Source: Actinomycetota bacterium
Lineage (GTDB): Bacteria; Actinomycetota; Acidimicrobiia; Acidimicrobiales; AC-35
DNA: 44,808 nucleotides
NCBI GenBank assembly: GCA_005884125.1
Contig: VAXP01000008.1
Coordinates: 1-44,808 of the forward strand
Reading direction: 5' to 3'
How positions within the stretch are numbered: position 1 is the first letter of the stretch; every line of letters begins with the position of its first letter. Positions 8,956 to 16,939 of the stretch are shown here, one piece after another. A program made the position numbers and the translations under genes. The notes under the pieces are model-generated. The model was given only the letters and a program-made list of their open reading frames with translations. It was not told the origin of the DNA and searched no databases.

Positions 8956-10503
8956 TCAGAACTGGTCGACGAGCCCAGGCGTGATCTGGTTGTAGTGCCC
9001 CACCCCGGCTTGGAGCACGACCATCTCGCTGACACCGTGCATGTGGTCGGGCTGGTTGAGCGAGAGGGGGCCGGTTACGAGATCGTCGTAGCCCTTGTAG
9101 GCGTTGAGGGAGGCGAGGAACTTCTCGCGCGTGGGATCGGTCCCCATGTCCTTCAGGGCCTTGAGGAAGAAGTGGTCGACCTGATAGCCGGCCGAGCCGC
9201 CCGAGCCGTGCTGCTGCCAATCGACCTCGCCCTTCTGCCCGCCCCCATGCTGCTGGATCCAGATCTGGTGGGCCGATCCCATGGCTGCGCAGAACTTGGG
9301 ATCGTTGGCGTTCTGGGAGTTGTAGTAGCAGGCGGAGGACAGTCCCTCGACCTGCAGGCGGGTGAACTCTCCCTGCATGAGGGCGAGGTCGGGGTCGCCG
9401 TCGTGGGCGAAGTCGGAGAAGCTGTAGGTCCAGCTGCAGCCCTGGGTGCGGCACTCGGCCACCTCCCGGCTGGTGGTGATGGGGTCCTGCATGGGAACGA
9501 AGATCTGGGTGCCCGCGTCCCGTAGCTGCTGGATCTGGGTCCCGTAGCTCGTCTGGTCGGTCGGCTTCTCGATGGTGACGGACTTCACCAGGCTCAGCCC
9601 GTTGCGGGCCAGGGCGTCGCTGAACGGTTTCACCGAGGGCAGGATGTAGGGAGAGTTGAGGACGCTGACCCCCACCTTGGTCTTCCCGAAGTAGGGCGAG
9701 CCGACCCGCTTCGTCTCCTTCCCCAGGAAGTCGGCCAGCTTGGACAGGTGCATGTCGTAGGTCCCGGCGATCTCGTACATGCCCAGGTTCCTGAAGATGT
9801 CGCTGGCCTGGTCGGGCCCGCCGGCGGCCATGTAGGGGATCCCGGCGCCGTGGGCCGCGCTGGCCACCTGGAAGATCTGGTCGATGCCCAGGGTGCCGCT
9901 GATGAGGAAGGGCTTGTAGTCGTTCACCAGCTGGTTGGCGGCCTGTTTGCCGCCGTCGACGGTGTAGCGGTCGTCGGCGATCTGGTAGTCGAGGGTCCGC
10001 CCGTTCACGCCGCCCGCCTGGTTGATGGCGGCGATGTAGCTCTTGATCCCCTCGATGGCGTCCGCCGCGATGGACAGGGGCGCGCCGTTGAGGGTGACTG
10101 GGGCGTGGATGCCCACCTTGATGGTGGCCTGGCTCACACCCAGGCGGGTGGCGCCCGGAGTGGACGGCAGGGTGCCCTTGGTCGTGGAGCCGGGATTCGC
10201 TCCTCCACCGCCGGGGGCCGCGGTGCCCACAGAGCCGGCCGCCGCGCCGGGCGCTGGGGTGGCGGCCCGGGCCGCCGCCGCGGTGGAGCTGGTGGACGGC
10301 GCGGCCTGACCGGGCTGTATGCCGGAGTTCACCTGCGTGGCGCCGGCGGCCGCCTTGGTCGCCGTCTTGGAGCCGCCGTGGTCGTTGCTCACCTTCACTG
10401 CGCCGATGACGGCCAGCACGAGCAGGAGTGCGGCCCCGCCTCCCAGTCCCAGGACGGCCTGGAGGCCGATCCTGCCCCGCAGACGCTGCAATAGAGCTGA
10501 CAT
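8956..10503 (-). CDS. ABC transporter substrate-binding protein (LivJ/periplasmic binding protein family), membrane-anchored
   Basis: Starts MSALLQRLRGRIGLQAVLGLGGGAALLLVLAVIGAVKV (TM anchor), Ala/Thr/Pro/Gly linker, then IKVGIHAPVTLNGAPLSIAADAIEGIKSYIAAINQAGGVNGRTLDYQIADD (type-I PBP start). Confidence 0.88.
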   Translation of the reverse strand: MSALLQRLRGRIGLQAVLGLGGGAALLLVLAVIGAVKVSNDHGGSKTATKAAAGATQVNSGIQPGQAAPSTSSTAAAARAATPAPGAAAGSVGTAAPGGGGANPGSTTKGTLPSTPGATRLGVSQATIKVGIHAPVTLNGAPLSIAADAIEGIKSYIAAINQAGGVNGRTLDYQIADDRYTVDGGKQAANQLVNDYKPFLISGTLGIDQIFQVASAAHGAGIPYMAAGGPDQASDIFRNLGMYEIAGTYDMHLSKLADFLGKETKRVGSPYFGKTKVGVSVLNSPYILPSVKPFSDALARNGLSLVKSVTIEKPTDQTSYGTQIQQLRDAGTQIFVPMQDPITTSREVAECRTQGCSWTYSFSDFAHDGDPDLALMQGEFTRLQVEGLSSACYYNSQNANDPKFCAAMGSAHQIWIQQHGGGQKGEVDWQQHGSGGSAGYQVDHFFLKALKDMGTDPTREKFLASLNAYKGYDDLVTGPLSLNQPDHMHGVSEMVVLQAGVGHYNQITPGLVDQF

Positions 10504-10522
10504 GGCACCCCCAACTGCTCGA

Positions 10523-10560
10523 CCTCGGGTAAGGGACCGCGGCCTCGGGTAGGACCGCGG
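10523..10560. repeat. Tandem direct repeat in the leader of the substrate-binding protein gene
   Basis: CCTCGGGTAAGGGACCGCGG (10523-10542) followed immediately by CCTCGGGTAGGACCGCGG (10543-10560). Confidence 0.8.
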
Positions 10561-10671
10561 CCCGCCACGGCGGGGGAATGACCGTATCACCCGAGGTGCC
10601 CGAATAGTCCGCGCCCCCCGGCCTCCCCCAATTCCGGCCAGACCGGGCCGGACGTGCCAGCATGCCCGCTC

Positions 10672-11844
10672 GTGGCCACAAGACGCCGGTCCTTCTGGGG
10701 CTGGGGATGGGAGGACGCGGCGCTGGCCCCCGACCAGCAGGCGGCTCTGGCCGCGGCGCTTTCGGCACGCTTCGGCCGCGACGTCACCGCGGCGCCGCCA
10801 CCCCGGCTCGAGGACCTGGCGATGCCACCCCCCCGCCTCGATCCTCCGGCCTCGCTGGCCCCGATCTGCTCGCAGCGGCCCTACGACAGAGCCAGTCACA
10901 CCTACGGCAAGGGGTACCGCGACGTGGTCCGGGGCTTCCGAGGCGAGTTCGGCCACCCTCCCGACGTGGTCGCCTTCCCGGCCGCGGAGGCCGATGTGGC
11001 CGCCGTGCTGGACTGGTGCTCGTCGGCGGGAGCGGCGGCCGTCCCCTACGGCGGGGGGTCCTCGGTGGTCGGAGGGGTTGAGTTCACGGGCGACGGCTAC
11101 GCCGGGGTGGTCTCGGTCGACACGAGCAGGCTGGCGACCGTGCTGGAGATCGACCGCACCTCGCGCGCCGCCCGCATCCAGGCCGGCATCTACGGCCCCG
11201 CCCTGGAGGACGACCTGCGCCCCCACGGCCTCACCTTGCGCCACTTCCCCCAGTCGTTCGAGTTCTCCACCCTCGGAGGCTGGCTGGCCACCCGCTCGGG
11301 CGGCCACTACGCCACGAACACCACCCACATCGACGATTTCGTCGAGAGCCTCAAGGTGGTCACGCCTTCGGGCGTGTGCGAGTCGCGCCGGCTCCCGGGG
11401 TCGGGTGCGGGACCCTCTCCCGACCGCATGTTCCTGGGCTCGGAGGGCACGCTCGGGATCATCACCGAGGCCTGGCTCCGCCTGCAGGACCGGCCCCGGT
11501 GGCGGGCGTCGGCCGGCGTGCGCTTCCAGTCGTTCGAGTCCGGGGTGGAGGCGGCTCGGGCCGTGGCCCAGGCCGGCCTCTACCCGGCCAACTGCCGCCT
11601 GCTGGACGCGGGGGAGGCGGCCACGTCGGCGGGTGTGGGCGACGGCAGCGCCCTGCTCGTGCTCGGCTTCGAGTCGGCCGACCACGCCGTGGAGGCGTGG
11701 ATGGCCCGGGGTCTGGAGTGCTGCGCCGATCACGGAGGAGCCGTGCCAGAAGGCGTGCGCTCCACGGTCCCGGCCCGGGACGAGGACAAGGGCGGGCAGG
11801 GGGGAGGCGCCGTCGACACCTGGCGCAGGTGTCGATGGCCATGA
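10672..11844 (+). CDS. FAD-binding oxidase, alkyldihydroxyacetonephosphate synthase (AGPS)-like, N-terminal fragment of a disrupted gene
   Basis: RRRSFWGWGWED..., HFPQSFEFSTLGGWLATRSGGHYATNTTHIDDFVESLKVVTPSG and GSEGTLGIITEAWLRL are AGPS-family motifs; frame stops at 11844 inside the C-terminal domain. Confidence 0.85.
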   Translation: MATRRRSFWGWGWEDAALAPDQQAALAAALSARFGRDVTAAPPPRLEDLAMPPPRLDPPASLAPICSQRPYDRASHTYGKGYRDVVRGFRGEFGHPPDVVAFPAAEADVAAVLDWCSSAGAAAVPYGGGSSVVGGVEFTGDGYAGVVSVDTSRLATVLEIDRTSRAARIQAGIYGPALEDDLRPHGLTLRHFPQSFEFSTLGGWLATRSGGHYATNTTHIDDFVESLKVVTPSGVCESRRLPGSGAGPSPDRMFLGSEGTLGIITEAWLRLQDRPRWRASAGVRFQSFESGVEAARAVAQAGLYPANCRLLDAGEAATSAGVGDGSALLVLGFESADHAVEAWMARGLECCADHGGAVPEGVRSTVPARDEDKGGQGGGAVDTWRRCRWP

Positions 11845-12260
11845 TGGCCGAGACCTTCGAGACGGCCACGACCTGGTCGGGCTTTCCCACGTTGCACGCG
11901 GGCGTGCGCGACACGGTGGAGAAGGCCCTGGTGGAGGTGTGCGGCGGGGGCACGGTGACGTGCCGCTTCACCCATCTGTATCCCGACGGACCGGCGCCGT
12001 ACTTCACCATCGTCGCCCCCGGGCGCCGGGGATCCGAGCTGGCCCAGTGGGACGAGATCAAGGCGGCGGCGTCCGACGCCGTGATCGCCAACGGGGGCAC
12101 GATCACCCATCACCACGCCGTGGGGCGCGACCACCGCCCCTGGTACGACCGTCAGCGGCCGGCGCCCTTCGCCGAGGCCCTGCGGGCGGCCAAGCGAGCC
12201 CTCGACCCCGCCGGCGTCCTCAACCCGGGCGTGCTGGTCGATCCGCTCCCCCGGGCGTGA
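11835..12260 (+). CDS. AGPS-like FAD-linked oxidase, C-terminal fragment in a different frame
   Basis: MMAETFETATTWSGFPTLHAGVRDTVEKAL...GTITHHHAVGRDHRPWY...LDPAGVLNPGVL (AGPS His-cluster and FAD-oxidase C-terminal motifs), in the +3 frame relative to the upstream fragment. Confidence 0.82.
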   Translation: MAMMAETFETATTWSGFPTLHAGVRDTVEKALVEVCGGGTVTCRFTHLYPDGPAPYFTIVAPGRRGSELAQWDEIKAAASDAVIANGGTITHHHAVGRDHRPWYDRQRPAPFAEALRAAKRALDPAGVLNPGVLVDPLPRA

Positions 12261-13330
12261 CCGCGCTGCGGGCCGCCGCCGCCCTCCTGGGCGCGCTGAC
12301 CGTCGGGCTGACCGTCGGCTCGGCCGTGCGCACGGTGGTGGTTCCGAGAGCCCTGGTCGCTCGGATCGGCCGCGTGGTCTTCCTGACCGTCCGCATGGCG
12401 TTCCGCCTTCGCATCGGGCCGTCGGCGTCATACCCGCGCCGCGACCGCGTTCTGGCCCTCTACGCCCCGACCGCCCTCCTGGTGCTGCTGGCCACCTGGC
12501 TCGTGCTGGTCGTGGCCGGAGGTACGGCCATGTTCTGGGGGCTGGGACAGGGTCGTCGCGGCCTGCGGGCCTCCTTCGACATGGCCGGATCCTCCGTGCT
12601 CACACTGGGCTTCGCCCGTCCGTCCGACCTGCCCTCGACCGTGGTCGCCTTCGGCGAAGCGGCCACGGGTCTGCTCCTCCTGGCCCTGCTCATCACCTAC
12701 CTGCCCAGCATGTACAGCGCCTTCTCGCGGCGGGAGGCCCTGGTGGCGAGCCTCGAGACACCGGCGGGGTCTCCGCCGTCGCCCGTCAACTTCCTGGTGC
12801 GGCTGCGCAGGATCCGGGGCCTGGACGACCTCGTCGACACCTGGAAGGAGTGGGAGCGCTGGTTCGTCGAGCTGCAGGAGACCCACGTCTCGTTTCCCGC
12901 GCTCGTGTTCTTCCGTTCCCCGCTGCCCGAGCAGTCGTGGGTCACGGCTGCGGGGGTGGTCCTCGACACCGCGGCCCTGGCCGCCTCGACGCTCGATCGC
13001 CCCAACGACCCCGCGGCGCAGCTCATGCTCCGATCGGGCTGGCTGGCCCTGAGGCGTGTGGCCGCCTACTTCAGGTTGGCCCACGCCGTCGACCCCAATC
13101 CCACCGACCCCATCAGCATCACTAGGGAGGAGTACGACGAGGTCTACAACCGCCTCCGAGCCGAGGAGGTGCCACTGCGGTCCGACCGCGATCAGGCCTG
13201 GCGCGACTTCGCCGGATGGCGGGTCAACTACGACCAGGCCCTCGTCGAGCTGGCCCGCCTGACGACCGCTCCCCCAGCTCCCTGGTCGTCCGACCGTGCC
13301 TACCCGCGGGCCCCCTGGTGGCGGTCCTGA
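12257..13330 (+). CDS. Membrane protein with a K+/ion-channel-like pore region
   Basis: GTG start overlaps the upstream TGA (GTGA). TM segments ALYAPTALLVLLATWLVLVV and a pore-like SSVLTLGFARPSDLPSTVVAFGEAATGLLLLALLITYLPSMYSAFSRRE, then a soluble C-terminal domain. Confidence 0.65.
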   Translation: MTALRAAAALLGALTVGLTVGSAVRTVVVPRALVARIGRVVFLTVRMAFRLRIGPSASYPRRDRVLALYAPTALLVLLATWLVLVVAGGTAMFWGLGQGRRGLRASFDMAGSSVLTLGFARPSDLPSTVVAFGEAATGLLLLALLITYLPSMYSAFSRREALVASLETPAGSPPSPVNFLVRLRRIRGLDDLVDTWKEWERWFVELQETHVSFPALVFFRSPLPEQSWVTAAGVVLDTAALAASTLDRPNDPAAQLMLRSGWLALRRVAAYFRLAHAVDPNPTDPISITREEYDEVYNRLRAEEVPLRSDRDQAWRDFAGWRVNYDQALVELARLTTAPPAPWSSDRAYPRAPWWRS

Positions 13331-13400
13331 CACCAACCCCAAGCCGGGCCGTGACCCGAGCTGGCCGTGGCCCGCGGCCATGACATGGTAGAGAGGGCGG

Positions 13401-15734
13401 GTGATCCGGGAAGCGCTGGCCGGCACGCGGATCGGGGTGACCGGGGCGACCGGGTTCCTTGGCACCGCGGTGGTCGAACGGCTCATGCGCTCGGTTCCCG
13501 GCTGCGAGGTCCTGGTGATCGTGCGACCGGGACGCCGCGGCGCCCAGGAGCGCGCCAGGCGCGACATCCTCAACAACGACTGCTTCGACCGCCTGCGTGA
13601 CGAGCGCGGCGCCGAGTTCGATCAGGTGGTCGGCTCCAGGCTGATCGCGGTGGCGGGTGATGTGGGCGTCGACGGGCTGGGGCTCGATGACGCGGGACGC
13701 GAGCTCCTCGCCGGATGCCGCGCCGTCATCCACGCCGCGGCCACCGTGAGCTTCGACGCTCCCCTGGACGCGGCCGCCGAGGTCAACCTCATGGGGCCGG
13801 CGAGGGTGGCCAGGACCTTGGCCGAGGCCGCGGCCGCGTCGGGGCGTCCCGTTCCCCATCTCGTCGCCGTCTCCACGGCCTACGTCGCCGGAACCCGCCG
13901 AGGGGAGGTGGCCGAGACCCTCCTACCGGAGACAACCTTCGCCACCGAGGTCGATTGGCGGGAGGAGGTGCGCGCCGCCCGGCGGGCGCGCCACGACTCC
14001 GACGCCGTCAGCCGCGAGCCGGCCCGCCTGGCCCGCTTCACGAAGCAGGCCCGGCGCGAGCTGGGCGCGGCGGGAACACCCCTTCTGGCCGAGCGGGCCG
14101 AGCGCATCCGTCAGGGCTGGGTGCAGGAGCGCCTGGTGGAGGCGGGACGGGCCAGGGCCCAGGGCCTGGGCTGGCCCGACTCCTACGCCTACACCAAGGC
14201 CCTGGGGGAAAGGGCCCTCCTCGACGAGCGGGGGGACGTGCCGCTCACGATCGTGCGTCCATCCATCGTGGAGTCGGCCCTGTCCGAGCCCTATCCGGGC
14301 TGGATCCGGGGCTTCCGCATGGCCGAGCCCGTGATCATCGGCTACGGACGGGGCCTGCTGCGCGAGTTCCCCGGCATCCCCGAGGGGATCGTGGACGTCA
14401 TCCCCGTCGACCTGGTGGCCGCCGCTCTCCTGGCTGCCGTGGCCAAGGGTCCCGATCCCGCCGGCCCCGTCGTCTATCACGTGGCCTCGGGCGCGAAGAA
14501 CCCCCTGCGCTACCGCCAGCTCGTCGACCTGGTGCGGGCCTACTTCACCGAGCACCCCGTGTACGACGCCGACGGGCAGCCCATCGTCGTGCCCCAGTGG
14601 TCCTTCCCGGGCCGGGGTCGGGTACAGGGCCAGCTCCAGCGGGCCCGGCGCACGCTGGGCGCGGCCGAGCGGGTGCTCAGCGCCCTCCCCGTGCGGGGCC
14701 GGCAAGCGGCGCTGTCGGCCAGGCTGGAGGAGCAGCGCAACCAGGCCGACCGGGCTCTGGGCTACGTCCAGCTCTACGGCGCCTACACCGAGACCGAGGC
14801 CCTCTTCCGCGTCGATCGCCTCCTCGAGCTGTGGTCCCAGATGGACAGGAGCGACCGCTACGACTTCTGGTTCGACCCGGGCGCCATCGACTGGACCACC
14901 TACATACAGGCCGTCCACCTCCCCGCCATCGTCATCCAAGCCCGGGTGCGCTCCAGCGGAGGTCGGCGCGAGGGCCCGTCACGGGCCGAGCGGGGCCGGC
15001 GGGCCGTCCTCTCCCCCCAGCGCCAGCTGGCCGCCTTCGACCTGGAGAACACCCTGATCGCGTCCAACGTGGTCGAGTCCTACGCCTGGCTGGCCACCCG
15101 GCGCATGGGCGACGGCGAGCGCCTCCGCTTCACGCTGCGCACACTGCGGGAGGCGCCCGCCCTCCTGGCCCTCGACCGCAAGGACAGGGGCGACTTCCTG
15201 CGCCACTTCTACCGCCGCTATCAGGACGCGCCCGCGGGCCAGCTGCGAGAGGACGCGTGGGAGCTGTTCAGCTGGCTCATGCTGACCAAGGCCTTCCCGG
15301 CCGGCATCCGCCGGGTGCGCGAGCACAGAGCGGCCGGGCACCGCACCGTGCTCGTCACCGGCGCCCTCGACTTCGTCATCGAGCCCCTCCGCCCGCTGTT
15401 CGACGACGTCGTGTGCGCGTCGTTGGGCGAGGCGCACGGCCGTCTGACGGGCGAGCTCGTCCACCCTCCACCGACGGGCGAGGCCCGAGCCATGTTGCTG
15501 GGCGCCTACGCGGACGGAGAGGGCATCTCCCTCGACCAGTCGGTGGCCTACGCCGACTCGGCCAGCGACCTCCCTCTGCTCGAGGCGGTCGGCCACCCGG
15601 TGGCGGTCAACCCCGAGGTCAAGCTGGCGGCCATAGCCCGCCGGCGGGGGTGGCACGTCGAGCACTGGTCCCGGGCCCCGGGCGGCCCCCGCCCCCTCCT
15701 CCCCCTGGCCCCCAGGGTCAGGAGCAGCGCGTGA
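13401..15734 (+). CDS. Fatty acyl-CoA reductase-like SDR (male-sterility/NAD_binding_4 type) fused to a HAD-IB family hydrolase domain
   Basis: 777 aa. N-term GVTGATGFLGTAVVERL, AAATVSFD, STAYVAG, SYAYTKALGER. C-term FDLENTLIASNVVESYAWLATRRM, VLVTGALDFVIEPL, AYADSASDLPLLEAVGHPVAVNPE (HAD-IB motifs I, II, IV). Confidence 0.88.
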   Translation: MIREALAGTRIGVTGATGFLGTAVVERLMRSVPGCEVLVIVRPGRRGAQERARRDILNNDCFDRLRDERGAEFDQVVGSRLIAVAGDVGVDGLGLDDAGRELLAGCRAVIHAAATVSFDAPLDAAAEVNLMGPARVARTLAEAAAASGRPVPHLVAVSTAYVAGTRRGEVAETLLPETTFATEVDWREEVRAARRARHDSDAVSREPARLARFTKQARRELGAAGTPLLAERAERIRQGWVQERLVEAGRARAQGLGWPDSYAYTKALGERALLDERGDVPLTIVRPSIVESALSEPYPGWIRGFRMAEPVIIGYGRGLLREFPGIPEGIVDVIPVDLVAAALLAAVAKGPDPAGPVVYHVASGAKNPLRYRQLVDLVRAYFTEHPVYDADGQPIVVPQWSFPGRGRVQGQLQRARRTLGAAERVLSALPVRGRQAALSARLEEQRNQADRALGYVQLYGAYTETEALFRVDRLLELWSQMDRSDRYDFWFDPGAIDWTTYIQAVHLPAIVIQARVRSSGGRREGPSRAERGRRAVLSPQRQLAAFDLENTLIASNVVESYAWLATRRMGDGERLRFTLRTLREAPALLALDRKDRGDFLRHFYRRYQDAPAGQLREDAWELFSWLMLTKAFPAGIRRVREHRAAGHRTVLVTGALDFVIEPLRPLFDDVVCASLGEAHGRLTGELVHPPPTGEARAMLLGAYADGEGISLDQSVAYADSASDLPLLEAVGHPVAVNPEVKLAAIARRRGWHVEHWSRAPGGPRPLLPLAPRVRSSA

Positions 15735-16939
15735 GGGCGCTCCTCTTCGAACGCTCCCTGGCGAAGGTCGCGGCCTCGCGCCTGGCGGGCTCGGTCGTGC
15801 CCGGGCGGGGCGCCCGCTTCGGTCCCCTGCGCCTGGCGTCGCTCTCCGAGCCCGAGCCCCCCGGGCCCGACTGGATGAGGGTGAGGCCCAAGCTGGCGGG
15901 CATCTGCGGCTCGGACCTGGCCACCCTGGACGGCCACGGCTCGCGCTACTTCGAGCCCCTGGTCTCGTTCCCGTTCGTGCCCGGCCACGAGGTGGTGGGC
16001 GAGCTCGACGACGGGGCCAGGGTCGTGCTCGAACCCGTCCTCGGCTGTCAGGCCCGAGGGGTCCACCCACCCTGCCCGGCCTGCGCCCAGGGAGACACGG
16101 GCGACTGCGAACGCGTCGCCTTCGGGCATCTGCGCCCGGGCCTGCAGACGGGCTACTGCGCCGACACGGGCGGGGGCTGGTCCACCGCCTTCGTCGCCCA
16201 CCGCAGCCAGCTCCACCCCGTGCCCGATTCCTTCAGCGACCGGGACGCGGTGATGGTCGAGCCCACCGCCTGTGCCGTGCACGGCGCCCTCAGGGTTCCC
16301 ACCGAGGGCGCCCTGGTCGTGGTCATCGGCGCGGGGACCCTCGGGCTGTGCACGGTCGCGGCCGTACGCCGCCTGGGCCTGCCGGGGACGCTCGTGGTCG
16401 TGGCCAAGCACCCGGAGCAGCGCCGCTTGGCCACCGAGCTGGGCGCCGACCTGGTCGTCGAGCCCCAGGGGGCGCGCCGGGCCGTGCGCCTGCAGACGCG
16501 GTCGCTGGCCGTGGACGGGCGCCTCACCGGCGGGGCCGACGTGGTCATCGACTGCGTGGGAAGCGCCCGGTCCCTGGCCGACGCCCTGGCCGTGGTGCGG
16601 CCCCGGGGTCAGGTCGTGCTGCTGGGCATGCCCGAGCCCTTCCGCACCGACCTCACGCCCCTCTGGCACCGGGAGGTGGCCCTGGTGGGCGCCTACGCCT
16701 ACGGCTCCGAGCCCCCCGCCGCGGGCCGGGCCCGGGCCCGCACCTTCGCCCTGGCGTTCGAGCTCGTCGCCGACGCCGGCCTGGGCCGGCTGGTGAGCGC
16801 CACCTACCCGCTCGAGCGCTACCGGGAGGCGGTCGAGCACGCCGCCTCCGCCGGGCGCCAGGGCGGGGTGAAGGTGGCCTTCGACCTGCGGGGCCAGCGG
16901 GCAACAGGCGAGCGCAGGGCCCGAGGGGCCGGCGCGTGA
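15731..16939 (+). CDS. Zinc-binding alcohol dehydrogenase family (MDR) protein
   Basis: GTG overlaps the upstream TGA. CGSDLATLDGHGS, PFVPGHEVVGE, structural-zinc-like CQARGVHPPCPACAQGDTGDC, VVVIGAGTLGLCTVAAV, GGADVVIDCVG. Confidence 0.9.
   Translation: MRALLFERSLAKVAASRLAGSVVPGRGARFGPLRLASLSEPEPPGPDWMRVRPKLAGICGSDLATLDGHGSRYFEPLVSFPFVPGHEVVGELDDGARVVLEPVLGCQARGVHPPCPACAQGDTGDCERVAFGHLRPGLQTGYCADTGGGWSTAFVAHRSQLHPVPDSFSDRDAVMVEPTACAVHGALRVPTEGALVVVIGAGTLGLCTVAAVRRLGLPGTLVVVAKHPEQRRLATELGADLVVEPQGARRAVRLQTRSLAVDGRLTGGADVVIDCVGSARSLADALAVVRPRGQVVLLGMPEPFRTDLTPLWHREVALVGAYAYGSEPPAAGRARARTFALAFELVADAGLGRLVSATYPLERYREAVEHAASAGRQGGVKVAFDLRGQRATGERRARGAGA

Noticed and set aside
13331-13400. Possible regulatory inverted repeat (TGGCC...GGCCA) upstream of FAR-HAD
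   Set aside because: Short and GC-only; not distinguishable from background.
13715-15730. Long plus-strand frame upstream of the dehydrogenase (part of the 1074-aa ORF 13715-16939)
   Set aside because: The segment before 15731 is Arg/Gly/Pro-rich out-of-frame read-through of FAR-HAD; the real dehydrogenase begins at GTG 15731.
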